Positions 9,706 to 18,253 are shown, counted from the first letter of the stretch. The stretch is DNA of 64,000 bases from Lysinibacillus sphaericus OT4b.31 (GCF_000392615.1 NZ_KB933398.1:2368866-2432865), one strand, 5' to 3'. The notes: generated from the sequence alone by a model not told the origin. Numbers and translations are program-made.

Positions 9706-9756
9706 GACCTGCAAAGATGTGGTTCTAGTGCAAGCATTACAAAAGAATGCGACCAT
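9694..9756 (-). CDS. Leader peptide ahead of the FusB-type gene
   Basis: A 20-residue ORF, MVAFFCNACTRTTSLQVKEI, with a near-perfect AAGGAGGA ribosome site. It ends 82 bases before the FusB-type start. Its end overlaps the first arm of an inverted repeat. The arrangement (short well-translated ORF, stem-loop, resistance-type gene) is the classical attenuation layout. It also carries a CxxC, so a truncated zinc protein is a weaker alternative. Confidence 0.6.
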   Translation of the reverse strand: MVAFFCNACTRTTSLQVKEI

Positions 9757-9896
9757 TTCGATTCCTCCTTGTAAAGAAAACTACAATTATCTTAACATTT
9801 TAAGGAAACGAAATAAAGAAAAGGAGTAATTTATTTGTAATACATGCACTACTTATTATCAAACTCAGGAGATAGAGGCAGTTCATTTAAAATGTC

Positions 9897-9980
9897 GATA
9901 AATAGCAAAAGTTGGGAGGTAAATCACAAAAGATGGGTGATAAAACAAACAAGTTAGGCGATAAATCCAAAAAGTTAAGG
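9897..9980 (+). repeat. Four imperfect 21-bp tandem repeats
   Basis: Four consecutive units of exactly 21 bases with consensus close to GATAAATCCAAAAAGTTRGG plus one base; a fifth partial unit begins GATAAC. They lie in the 317-base gap between the FusB leader and the MarR gene. No gene is visible in that gap. Confidence 0.8.
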
Positions 9981-10018
9981 GATAACGAGATACCCTCCTA
10001 AAAAAATCCTCTTTTAAT

Positions 10019-10056
10019 ATATCGATAATTACGATATAATCGTTTCTAACGATATA
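10019..10056 (+). promoter_or_regulatory. Promoter -10 with two MarR-type operator half-site pairs
   Basis: Two inverted repeats lie side by side: TATCG..CGATA (10020-10036) and ATCGTTTCTAACGAT (10039-10053). The second overlaps a TATAAT at 10035-10040. This is the usual autoregulation layout for a MarR regulator that starts at 10074. Confidence 0.65.
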
Positions 10057-10073
10057 ATAAAGGAGTAATAGTC

Positions 10074-10472
10074 ATGATTCAGGATATAAATAATTATTTT
10101 ACAACCATTTTCTATCATCTGCACACTACACATGAGGATGTTATTTCGCATCAGAGTGTCCGCATATTGCAAATGATTCAAAAGGAAGATGAAGTGACGG
10201 TTCGTCAAATTGCCGAGTTATTGAATATTTCACAAAATACAGCGTCTGAACATATAAAAAAACTAGTACGTAATGGGTGGGTGCAAAAGGAGCGGGCAGT
10301 TGATGATCAGCGCAAAGTGAATCTCCACCTAACGGCGCAAGGGCTAACTGTCGTAAAGAAAAACACTGAATTGGATGATCAGAAGCTACAGTATGCACTA
10401 AATCATTTATCAGCTAGTGAACAGCAAACAATCTTACAGGCATTTCGTCTATTAAGTGAGGTGTCGAAGTAA
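10074..10472 (+). CDS. MarR-family transcriptional regulator
   Basis: A 132-residue protein with a winged helix-turn-helix: TVRQIAELLNISQNTASEHI is the recognition motif, and the wing carries DDQRKVNLHLTAQG. AAGGAG lies before ATG. Its stop overlaps the start of the DUF3147 gene (TAATG), so the two are co-translated. Twin inverted repeats in its promoter suggest it represses its own operon. The inducing ligand is unknown. Confidence 0.9.
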   Translation: MIQDINNYFTTIFYHLHTTHEDVISHQSVRILQMIQKEDEVTVRQIAELLNISQNTASEHIKKLVRNGWVQKERAVDDQRKVNLHLTAQGLTVVKKNTELDDQKLQYALNHLSASEQQTILQAFRLLSEVSK

Positions 10473-10819
10473 TGTATACACTGTTAAAAATTCTTAGCTC
10501 CGCAGCAATTATTGGTATCGTAACAGAGGTGGCAAGGAGGTTCCCTACATACGGGGGCATTATTGCAGCTCTACCACTTGTCAGTATTTTAAGTATTATT
10601 TGGCTGACGGTTCAAAGTGAATCGAGTGACCATATCCAACGATTTACAGTTGGTGTTTTGGTCGGTCTTCCAGCAACGATGGTCATGCTTTTTGTCATCT
10701 ATATGGCGATGAAATCATCCGTCCATATTGTGTTTGCGATTGGACTGGGCATTATTTCGTGGGCGGTGTTTTTAGGTATTCAAAAAGCGGTTGCGGGTGT
10801 ATTTCATATTTCAATTTAG
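10472..10819 (+). CDS. DUF3147-family membrane protein
   Basis: A 115-residue protein with four hydrophobic helices and the family start (ARRFPTYGGIIAALPLVSIL). The biochemical role of DUF3147 is not known; such proteins are small integral membrane proteins of transporter-like look. Translationally coupled to the MarR gene by a one-base overlap and probably its main target. Confidence 0.8.
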   Translation: MYTLLKILSSAAIIGIVTEVARRFPTYGGIIAALPLVSILSIIWLTVQSESSDHIQRFTVGVLVGLPATMVMLFVIYMAMKSSVHIVFAIGLGIISWAVFLGIQKAVAGVFHISI

Positions 10820-10835
10820 AGTAGGAGATATATAA

Positions 10836-11312
10836 ATGTCAATTGTACTAATTCAGCAGTTGCCTCAACAAAAAGTTTTGCAGTTTTTTAAAGAGCATTG
10901 GGGAAGCACAGAGATGGTTATTTCCAGTGGCATCTATGACTGTAGCCAATTAGATGGCTTTGCTTATGTTGATGAAGATCAAACAATTATGGGCCTAGTC
11001 ACCTATATTATTCGTGGTGAGACATGTGAAATTATTTCGCTCGATAGTATAGATGGTGGAAAAGGTGTTGGTTCATTACTTGTACAAGCCGTAGAAAAAA
11101 CTGCAGCCCAAAATGACTGCATCATGATGACGCTTATTACCACAAACGATAATTTACCAGCATTAAGATTTTATCAAAAAAGAGGGTATCATTTAGTAGA
11201 AATCCTACAAAATGCAGTAGAGCTTGCAAGAGCTAATAAGCCTGAAATCCCATTGATTGGCGATCAAGGTATTCCGATACGTGATGAAATTGTATTGAAC
11301 AAAACATTGTAA
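10836..11312 (+). CDS. GNAT-family N-acetyltransferase
   Basis: A 158-residue acetyl-CoA-dependent acetyltransferase. The CoA-binding P-loop is GGKGVGSLLVQAVEKTA near residues 70-86; TTNDNLPALRFYQKRGYHLVE is the following conserved strand-helix. Only 16 bases separate it from the DUF3147 gene and it has GGAG upstream, so it may be the third gene of the MarR operon. Substrate unknown. Confidence 0.85.
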   Translation: MSIVLIQQLPQQKVLQFFKEHWGSTEMVISSGIYDCSQLDGFAYVDEDQTIMGLVTYIIRGETCEIISLDSIDGGKGVGSLLVQAVEKTAAQNDCIMMTLITTNDNLPALRFYQKRGYHLVEILQNAVELARANKPEIPLIGDQGIPIRDEIVLNKTL

Positions 11313-11403
11313 AGTACTGTGAATTTTTGATAATGAAAAAATCGATTCCACTGGCAATGATTTCTCGCTATACTTGTTGTGAAGCAGGAAAGAGAGGAAT
11401 AGA

Positions 11404-11868
11404 ATGAAAAAAGTACTATTTGTTGTGTTTTTTAGTTTGTTTGTGGTGGGGGCTGTTTTGATTATCTATCTAAAAAGTAATCCACCACTTGTCATAAATG
11501 GTTATACAAGCCTTGATGATAATTCAACGGTTCGATTTATAGAAATTGACAATAAGGGACTGCGGGAGATTCAGTTACAGAGTATTGTCGTCAATGAAAA
11601 GCATCCTGAAAGTGTTGAATTGGTGGTAAGTAAGTCTGAGCCATTTGAAGCAGAAACTAAAATAGAAGGTAATCCAAACTTTACATTTCATAAATTACAG
11701 CAAGTGAAGATTTTCCCTAGTCAATACATAGATAGACAGGCAATTGGCAAGCAGCCACAGCACTACGCTCTAAAGGTAAATGCTTCAGATATCCAAAAGA
11801 TTACCATTCAGTACGAATATTTAAAAATGCCTTTTACAGTAACTGCTGAATTGCAAACGACCAAATAG
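11404..11868 (+). CDS. Membrane-anchored hypothetical protein
   Basis: A 154-residue protein. An N-terminal hydrophobic helix (about residues 4-22) is followed by a soluble beta-rich region, so it is probably anchored outside the membrane. AGAGAGGAA precedes ATG. No domain recognised. A strong terminator follows at 11932. Confidence 0.7.
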   Translation: MKKVLFVVFFSLFVVGAVLIIYLKSNPPLVINGYTSLDDNSTVRFIEIDNKGLREIQLQSIVVNEKHPESVELVVSKSEPFEAETKIEGNPNFTFHKLQQVKIFPSQYIDRQAIGKQPQHYALKVNASDIQKITIQYEYLKMPFTVTAELQTTK

Positions 11869-11931
11869 AAAAAAATAATGAATGAGCGAAGTCAATGAAA
11901 GCTTCTATCCTCTACGATTTCACAAATTAAT

Positions 11932-11976
11932 GGGATGCCTACTTATTACTTGATAAGTAAGGCATCCCGTTTTTTG
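11932..11976 (+). terminator. Strong terminator
   Basis: GGGATGCCTACTTAT and ATAAGTAAGGCATCCC arms with a tiny loop, then GTTTTTTG. Confidence 0.9.
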
Positions 11977-12089
11977 TCACATCATTTATGCCCATGTCAT
12001 ATCCTAAGATTGTTTGGTGAAAACATACTATTATACCCAAAACATGGTAATCTATTGGTAATAGTAATTGGGAAGATAGGAGGGGTCTA

Positions 12090-12599
12090 ATGGGGTTGAT
12101 TATTATTGGCGTCGTGCTTGTCATGTGTATTTTTATTGCGATTTTAGTTGCTGTATTTAAACTCTCAAAAGAAGATATTAAACTTCAAGTAGCAGCGACG
12201 TGTGCAGGGAAAAATGAGTTGGATCAGGCTATTATAAAGATATATTTTACATTCTCAATTGGCAAACTCGCCAGTCGCAAAAAAGAAATACTCGGTACTA
12301 TTGACTGGTCAGAAGGATGGATGCCAGTGTGCTACAATTTGAAAGAGCAGGGGGTATTTAAAGAGGAGCGTTTACTCGTTTCGCAGGGTGAAGATTCGTA
12401 TGCAACTTTTGAATTTGATGCCACAAACGCGGTAGACGAACAGGGGCAAGGGGAAGGCTATGTCGTTTTAGTATTAGAGAATCCTACAAATGTGACGAGC
12501 TTTCGAGCTGGCATCGTACTCGCCGTAACTGCCAATATGGTAACCTATCAACTTTCAGAGTCTACAAGTTGGAACAATGAGTTTGTCATAAACCATTAA
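12090..12599 (+). CDS. Membrane-anchored hypothetical protein
   Basis: A 169-residue protein with one N-terminal membrane helix (MGLIIIGVVLVMCIFIAIL) and a soluble beta-rich domain. TAGGAGGGG gives a strong ribosome site. It lies alone between two terminators. No family recognised. Confidence 0.7.
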   Translation: MGLIIIGVVLVMCIFIAILVAVFKLSKEDIKLQVAATCAGKNELDQAIIKIYFTFSIGKLASRKKEILGTIDWSEGWMPVCYNLKEQGVFKEERLLVSQGEDSYATFEFDATNAVDEQGQGEGYVVLVLENPTNVTSFRAGIVLAVTANMVTYQLSESTSWNNEFVINH

Positions 12600-12610
12600 T
12601 TAATCTATAA

Positions 12611-12649
12611 AATGCTATTCACAAGGGAAATCTTATGAATAGTATTTTT
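12611..12649 (+). terminator. Terminator
   Basis: GCTATTCACAAG pairs with CTTATGAATAGT, followed by seven T. Confidence 0.75.
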
Positions 12650-12687
12650 TTGTTTTTGGAAATAAAATGTAAAATATAGTGTTCAAC

Positions 12688-12712
12688 GGAACTTATTAAC
12701 ATCAATTTCGTA
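12688..12712 (+). promoter_or_regulatory. ECF-sigma-like promoter for amj
   Basis: GGAAC, then exactly 16 bases, then CGTA matches the extracytoplasmic sigma pattern (AAC-N16-CGT) known for SigM/W/X promoters. Amj is under SigM control in Bacillus subtilis, which supports the reading. A TATAAT-like string overlaps downstream, so a SigA promoter is also possible. Confidence 0.55.
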
Positions 12713-12876
12713 AAATATAATAATGAAAGGCGTGTTTGGCTTAAATTCTTCACTTTATTTTAAAAAAAAGAAAGGGGAAATAGAAAACACTCACCAAAAT
12801 GGTGACAGCATTTTCAGATGAATAAAAGCGTGAGTGCTTAGAAAACAAGCGCTTGCTGAAAAGAAGGTATAAATAT

Positions 12877-13692
12877 TTGGACATATTAACGGAAAAGCTC
12901 ATCATTATATCTTTATTCATTCTCATCATACATTCCATTGAAACACTCGCATATGCAGTGCGTTTATCGGGAGCTCGTGTGAAATTATTAGCTTCGGCAC
13001 TATCACTGTTTAATGTCATGGTAATGGTATCAAGGTTAGCGAATATGATGCAACAACCCTTTACAGGGAGTTTGATAGATAAAGCACCCGAGGAAAACAC
13101 CTTTGCGTTTGTAGAGCAGCAATTTCGCATTATTATTGGCTCTGCTTCACTCGGAACTTTACTAGGTATTCTTTTGTTACCAACGTTTGTAGCCATTTTT
13201 TCGAGAGCAATTATTCATTTGTCAGAGGAAAGAGGATCTATTCCTGGACTTATAAAAAAGGGCTTTAGTATGGAATATTTTAAACGAGGGATGAAGCATA
13301 TACGTGTGCCGAGCTTCTCCTATTTAAAGGGAATCAGTTGGCGCGACATCCCACTTAAATTATTTATCATTAATGTAGTGATTACAGCGATTTATACGAT
13401 AGGTGTTTTGTCGGCACTTTATGCTTCTTTATTGGTGCCTGAAAGAGAGACAACGGCGGTGATGGCTTCGGGACTTATCAATGGGGTGGCGACGATGTTA
13501 TTGATCGTATTCATTGACCCGAAAATTTCAATTCTTGCAGATGATGTAATCAATCAAAGAGGTAGTTATCTTAGTCTAAAAAGAGTCTCGGTAATGATGA
13601 TGGGGTCTCGTTTGTTAGGAACAATCTTAGCACAAGTTTTATTTATCCCGGGTGCCAAATATGTAGCATGGTTTACCCAATTTATGGTGTAA
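12877..13692 (+). CDS. amj: Lipid II flippase Amj (YdaH/DUF2837 family)
   Basis: A 271-residue polytopic membrane protein that moves the peptidoglycan precursor lipid II across the membrane, the alternative to MurJ. It matches the family at ETLAYAVRLSGARVKLLASALSLFN in the first helices and in the loop before IVFIDPKISILADD. TTG 12877 is chosen because AAGAAGG lies 9 bases before it; TTG 12853 has no site. A 165-base leader with hairpins separates it from an ECF-like promoter, consistent with cell-envelope stress control. Confidence 0.85.
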   Translation: MDILTEKLIIISLFILIIHSIETLAYAVRLSGARVKLLASALSLFNVMVMVSRLANMMQQPFTGSLIDKAPEENTFAFVEQQFRIIIGSASLGTLLGILLLPTFVAIFSRAIIHLSEERGSIPGLIKKGFSMEYFKRGMKHIRVPSFSYLKGISWRDIPLKLFIINVVITAIYTIGVLSALYASLLVPERETTAVMASGLINGVATMLLIVFIDPKISILADDVINQRGSYLSLKRVSVMMMGSRLLGTILAQVLFIPGAKYVAWFTQFMV

Positions 13693-13730
13693 ATCATTAT
13701 TTTTTATTATTTAATTTAAGGAGGAGTAAC

Positions 13731-14342
13731 TTGAACCGAGAATCTGATAGTGGTCCAACAGATCATTATGATGAGCAACTTCTCACGATTGATGAACAAA
13801 TTTGTGCGTTAATACAACAGCGTAGAAACCTTTCAAACAATAATCCAGGTCTTCCTCCAGATGAGGCAATGTCAATATGGGCTAAAAAATACGGTTTTTA
13901 TGAAGCCTATCTTGCCTCGTTATTTTACATGATGAGAACGGAGAATCATTATAAACCACGTGTTGAACCAACTGATTTTAGGAAGTACATCCCCGTTTTA
14001 AAATCGCTTGAAAAGGATGGACGAAATTACACGGTAAGCTTTATACGTCAATATGAAAATGCTAGCGTTGTACAACTTCTCGTCGATTGGGATGCTACAA
14101 ATGATACGCCCATAAATCTTATTCAAAAATCTTCTCGCAATCATTTTGAGTTGTCTTTAGGGGAACCTTATGAATGTCGGTTGGATTGCAGTGGAGGGTC
14201 AACAGGACATTATAGTACTAACTTTGTTGTTACGCCACCGTTGCCTGACGATATTGCAGGACTAGACTTTGTCTTTAAAGAATACAGTGACGTCTTTGGA
14301 GAAAAACCTACAGGATTAGCAATTGTCATGCAAGGGGACTAA
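13731..14342 (+). CDS. Hypothetical protein
   Basis: A 203-residue soluble protein. TTG 13731 is preferred because AAGGAGGAG lies just before it; upstream in-frame codons overlap the end of amj. An N-terminal helical part (EQICALIQQRRNLSNN) resembles chorismate-mutase-like helices, but only loosely. The C-terminal half is rich in beta strands. No family recognised. It may be cotranscribed with amj, 38 bases upstream. Confidence 0.65.
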   Translation: MNRESDSGPTDHYDEQLLTIDEQICALIQQRRNLSNNNPGLPPDEAMSIWAKKYGFYEAYLASLFYMMRTENHYKPRVEPTDFRKYIPVLKSLEKDGRNYTVSFIRQYENASVVQLLVDWDATNDTPINLIQKSSRNHFELSLGEPYECRLDCSGGSTGHYSTNFVVTPPLPDDIAGLDFVFKEYSDVFGEKPTGLAIVMQGD

Positions 14343-14428
14343 CTACTTTTCACTTCCACTGTGTTTGACAATTCATATGTAAACGCAAGATTCAAGGGAG
14401 AGTAGCGTCGAAGGGGAATATTATTTGT

Positions 14429-14463
14429 AAGAGGGTGATTTCTCCTCTTGCTTGCATTTTTAT
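14429..14463 (+). terminator. Probable terminator
   Basis: GTAAGAGG and CCTCTTGC arms around a short loop, followed by CATTTTTAT. Confidence 0.5.
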
Positions 14464-14579
14464 GCAATATAGGAAGTAGGTCATAAACTATAGTGAGGGG
14501 TTTAGTTACACCTGGGAATATTCATCTTATGTTACTAGGGTTAGGAATAAAAGGGGGACTAAAGAAAGAAGTGAAATCG

Positions 14580-14933
14580 ATGAAAAAATACTACTGCCTG
14601 CTGTTAATGATTTTCATATTAGGTGCATGTAGCGAGGGCTCTCAAGAAGTACATTATGTGGCAAAAAGCGAGCATTGGAAAGCAATTTATCACAGTAATA
14701 CCAATAACGGCTTACAGCTAATTTATCTTGGTGATGAACTAGAACTTGGCGATTTACACATAAATATTGAAGGTGCACAAGACTCACTGGATATGTTAGA
14801 TATTCGTGTAAATAGTGATGGTAAAGTTAGTATACCTAAAAAAGATATGGCTAAAATTTTCAATGAAAGTACCTCCGAAACGATTATTCAAATTAGTTGG
14901 CAGTCAAACAAAGAAATATTAGATGTTCAATAA
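14580..14933 (+). CDS. Small lipoprotein, unknown function
   Basis: A 117-residue secreted lipoprotein: MKKYYCLLLMIFILGAC is a lipoprotein signal with the lipobox LGAC at residues 14-17. ATG 14580 places the signal peptide at the true N-terminus. The mature part is short, beta-rich and without a known domain. Confidence 0.75.
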   Translation: MKKYYCLLLMIFILGACSEGSQEVHYVAKSEHWKAIYHSNTNNGLQLIYLGDELELGDLHINIEGAQDSLDMLDIRVNSDGKVSIPKKDMAKIFNESTSETIIQISWQSNKEILDVQ

Positions 14934-14953
14934 GTCTTGAGATTACGGGCTTT

Positions 14954-15068
14954 TTCCCGCATGAACGGTCAGTAAGCCCGAGATGGTCTATGCACTGACC
15001 GTAAAAGCCTGATTGGTTCAACTAGCAAACCATGGGAGTTGAAGAAAACCCCCATGGTTTGCTAGCAC
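14954..15068 (+). repeat. Structured repeat, copy A
   Basis: Begins TCCCGCATGAACGGTCAGT. Stem 1: ACGGTCAGT (14965) with ACTGACCGT (14994). Then a conserved box, AAAAGCC.GATTGGTTCAAC. Stem 2: CTAGCAAACCATGGG (15022) with CCCATGGTTTGCTAG (15051), a perfect 15-bp hairpin. AGTTGAA inside that loop can pair with TTCAACT before the stem. Copies B and C are at 51360 and 51509. Confidence 0.8.
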
Positions 15069-15277
15069 TCGATAGGTATACATACAATAATTGGAGTGTA
15101 TTATGAAAATATAACAGACGAAGATGATGCACGGACAACATAAATTGCTTTTGGAGTGTGTGATGACGAAACAATGAGGAATAAAAATATTTTTTTATGG
15201 TGAAATAGCTGTAAAAATACATTGCTGTATCAACAAATAAAGAGAATTCAGCGTACATTAAAAATAATTTTCAATTA

Positions 15278-15306
15278 TTGACAAGTTATGGCGTGTCCGA
15301 TATAGT
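15278..15306 (+). promoter_or_regulatory. SigA-type promoter of the threonyl-tRNA synthetase gene
   Basis: TTGACA, 17 bases, TATAGT. It lies about 30 bases before the T-box leader. Confidence 0.8.
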
Positions 15307-15329
15307 GAATATCAATTTCATGAAACAAT

Positions 15330-15575
15330 GAAAACAGCGATGATTAGGACATGAGTTTTGATTGAACGATTCACAGAGAGGGAAGTCTAGGCTGAGAACT
15401 TCCTAATGCAGCATCAAACCTTACTACCTAGGAGCAGTGCTTGGAAACTTGCACCGTGTATGCGACGTTACAGCATAGTCAATGAGCCACTAGAGCATCT
15501 AGTGGGAATTTGGGTGGAACCACGGGTAATTAACACATACTCGTCCCTTTTTGGGGCGGCTATGTGTTTTTTTAT
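15330..15575 (+). promoter_or_regulatory. T-box leader
   Basis: The conserved T-box GGGTGGAACCACGGG is at about 15512-15525. It is followed by a terminator (ACACATA ... TATGTGT then seven T, 15533-15574) that alternates with the antiterminator. The likely specifier region is the Thr-codon-rich loop near 15420-15432 (ACT, ACC). Uncharged tRNA-Thr should prevent termination. Confidence 0.92.
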
Positions 15576-15599
15576 ATTTACAGAAAAGGAGAAGAGAAC

Positions 15600-17528
15600 A
15601 TGTCAAATCAATCAATTAACATTCAGTTTCCAGATGGTAAACAACAAGTATTTACAAAAGGTGTTACACTAACCGACATTGCACAAGCGATTAGTCCAGG
15701 TTTACGTAAGAAAGCAATTGCAGGAAGTGTCAACGGAACCATCATTGATTTGACACGCCCGATAGTGGAAGATGCACAAATTACACTATACGATGCTCGC
15801 TCAAAAGAAGGAATAGAGGTTATTCGTCACTCAACAGCTCATTTATTAGCACAAGCTTTTAAGCGCTTATTTCCAACAGCTCAATTTGGTGTAGGGCCGG
15901 TCATCGAAAATGGATTTTATTATGATATCAACATGGCACATACGCTTGTACCAAGTGATTTACAACAAATAGAAAAAATGATGAAGCAAATTGTTCAAGA
16001 AAATATTCAAATCTTGCGAAAAGAGGTAACGCGAGGAGAAGCGAAACAGCTATTTGCACACGATAAGTTAAAGTTAGAGCTCCTAGAGGATATCCCTGAA
16101 AACGATATTGTGTCGGTTTATGAACAGGATGAATTTTATGATTTATGTCGTGGGCCACATGTATCTTCAACAGGTAAATTACAACATTTTAAATTAATGC
16201 ATGTTTCAGGTGCGTACTGGCGTGGTAATAGCCAAAATCAAATGTTGCAACGTATTTATGGCGTAGCATTTGCGACAAATGAGGAAATGAATGATTACTT
16301 TGTTTTCTTAGAAGAAGCTGAAAAGCGCAATCATCGTAAACTTGGAAAAGAACTTGATTTGTTTATGTTTTCAGAAGAAGCACCTGGTATGCCATTTTAC
16401 TTAGCAAATGGTCAAATCATTCGAAATGAATTGGAGTCCTTTTTACGCAATCTACAAACAAAATATGACTACCAAGAAGTACGTACACCGTTGATGATGA
16501 ATCAGCGCTTATGGGAACAATCAGGACATTGGGATCACTATAAAGAGAATATGTATTTTACACAGGTAGATGAACAAAGCTTCGCTTTAAAACCAATGAA
16601 CTGTCCAGGGCATATGTTGATGTTCAAAAATGAACGCCATTCTTACAGAGATTTACCGATTCGTATGGCTGAATTTGGTCAAGTTCATCGTCATGAGTTT
16701 AGCGGCGCTTTAAATGGACTTCTACGTGTACGTTCGTTTTGCCAAGATGATGCGCATATTTTTGTGACACCTCAACAAATAGAGGACGAAATCGCGCTCG
16801 CGCTAAAAATTATTGATCAGGTGTATAAGGTATTTGGCTTTCAATACGACATTGAATTGTCGACACGCCCTGATGACTTTATGGGGGATATTAAGCTTTG
16901 GGACCAAGCCGAAGCGGCATTAGAAAACGTACTAAATCATTTAGGATACCCTTATATAATGAATGAAGGTGACGGGGCATTCTATGGACCAAAAATCGAT
17001 ATTCATATTAAAGACGCCATTAAGCGAAGCCATCAGTGTGCAACAGTCCAACTCGATTTCCAATTGCCAGAGAAGTTCGATTTAACATACATTAATGAGC
17101 TAAATGAAAAAGTAAGGCCTGTCGTCATTCATCGTGCTGTTTTTGGCTCACTTGACCGTTTTCTAGGCATTTTGATTGAACATTTTGGAGGTGCCTTCCC
17201 AACATGGTTAGCACCTCAACAAGTAAAAGTGATTGGTGTAACAGATTCGCATCAAGTATATGTACAGCAAGTGATGCAAGCCTTACAACAGGAACAAATA
17301 CGTGTTAGTGAAGATAATCATCAAGAAAAACTTGGGAAAAAAATACGAGAAGCCCAGATGAAAAAGATACCGTACATTCTAGTGCTCGGTGACAAAGAAT
17401 GTGACAACCAAAGTGTGACAGTTCGTAAATACGGTAAGTCAGAATTAACGACTATGCCACTTCAGCAGTTTATAGAGGAAATAACACAAGAAATTTGGGA
17501 TAAAAAGTTGCCTGGTCGTGATTTATAG
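15600..17528 (+). CDS. thrS: Threonine--tRNA ligase
   Basis: A 642-residue class II aminoacyl-tRNA synthetase that charges tRNA-Thr. Order: TGS domain (1-65), editing domain with HSTAHLLAQAF, catalytic core with the zinc Cys in MNCPGHM and motif 3 near FGSLDRFLGILIEHF, and an anticodon-binding domain at the end. ATG 15600 follows AAAGGAG. Control by a T-box for threonine fits exactly. It could be the ThrS or the ThrZ copy; the window cannot tell. No clear terminator follows. Confidence 0.97.
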   Translation: MSNQSINIQFPDGKQQVFTKGVTLTDIAQAISPGLRKKAIAGSVNGTIIDLTRPIVEDAQITLYDARSKEGIEVIRHSTAHLLAQAFKRLFPTAQFGVGPVIENGFYYDINMAHTLVPSDLQQIEKMMKQIVQENIQILRKEVTRGEAKQLFAHDKLKLELLEDIPENDIVSVYEQDEFYDLCRGPHVSSTGKLQHFKLMHVSGAYWRGNSQNQMLQRIYGVAFATNEEMNDYFVFLEEAEKRNHRKLGKELDLFMFSEEAPGMPFYLANGQIIRNELESFLRNLQTKYDYQEVRTPLMMNQRLWEQSGHWDHYKENMYFTQVDEQSFALKPMNCPGHMLMFKNERHSYRDLPIRMAEFGQVHRHEFSGALNGLLRVRSFCQDDAHIFVTPQQIEDEIALALKIIDQVYKVFGFQYDIELSTRPDDFMGDIKLWDQAEAALENVLNHLGYPYIMNEGDGAFYGPKIDIHIKDAIKRSHQCATVQLDFQLPEKFDLTYINELNEKVRPVVIHRAVFGSLDRFLGILIEHFGGAFPTWLAPQQVKVIGVTDSHQVYVQQVMQALQQEQIRVSEDNHQEKLGKKIREAQMKKIPYILVLGDKECDNQSVTVRKYGKSELTTMPLQQFIEEITQEIWDKKLPGRDL

Positions 17529-17621
17529 AGAAGTTGACAATCTATTTTTAATGTAATACTTCTAGAAATGGTTTTTCATGCATACTATTAACTATAGAGA
17601 TTATATAAACTAACTCTCTAT

Positions 17622-18110
17622 TCATTGACTATCAGCTTGTTGATAGGGGTTATCGTAATGATGATAATGACTTCCACCGAGAAGTATGCTTTTTGTTTCG
17701 GCATCAATGACAACGAATTTATGGAATTCTTCTTGTCCATTTTGATAAAAAGATGCCAAAAAATATACTTGTCGATTCGGATGAATAAATGTGTGATTGG
17801 AAAGATCCATTTTGTCATTGGCATGATTCGTTTTCACATTAAATGTATGCTCAGCATCCGGTACGTCTTTAAACAGTATTTTTTGACGCATACTAAACGT
17901 AGCATTGTTATATTCCTCGTAGATTGTTCTATCTAATTGCTGATAAAATTCGTCTTTATCTAGAAATGATTTAGTTTGATTGACAGGGTATTGTAAAGTT
18001 GGGCTGGATGTTTCAACGGGTGCACAAATATTGTCTGTCGAAACTTCTGGCGTTGTTTGAGGTTGAAACAAGTTCGAAATAACAACCAATGATAGAAATA
18101 ATAACTGCAT
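17622..18110 (-). CDS. Secreted hypothetical protein
   Basis: A 162-residue protein with a short N-terminal signal-like helix (MQLLFLSLVVISNLF). The mature part has a His-rich end, GGSHYHHYDNPYQQADSQ, which may bind metal. AGGAGG precedes the start. A weak hairpin (ATAGAGA / TCTCTAT, about 17594-17622) could end transcripts from both sides. No domain recognised. Confidence 0.65.
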   Translation of the reverse strand: MQLLFLSLVVISNLFQPQTTPEVSTDNICAPVETSSPTLQYPVNQTKSFLDKDEFYQQLDRTIYEEYNNATFSMRQKILFKDVPDAEHTFNVKTNHANDKMDLSNHTFIHPNRQVYFLASFYQNGQEEFHKFVVIDAETKSILLGGSHYHHYDNPYQQADSQ

Positions 18111-18253
18111 GATTGTACCTCCTGATTTAGCAATAACAGTAGGTTTCCCTAATTCTTGTTATGTATACATTGATTTACATACTTGTATATGAGGGAAGTT
18201 GCTATTAAGGAGGCTATAAGGTAGCCGTGGCAATAATCTAATTTTGTGATGAT

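Noticed and set aside
14493..14579. Longer N-terminus for the small lipoprotein
   Set aside because: It would bury the lipoprotein signal peptide 29 residues inside the protein.
15564..15599. Longer N-terminus for threonyl-tRNA synthetase
   Set aside because: It would start inside the T-box terminator; ATG 15600 has the ribosome site and matches the family N-terminus.
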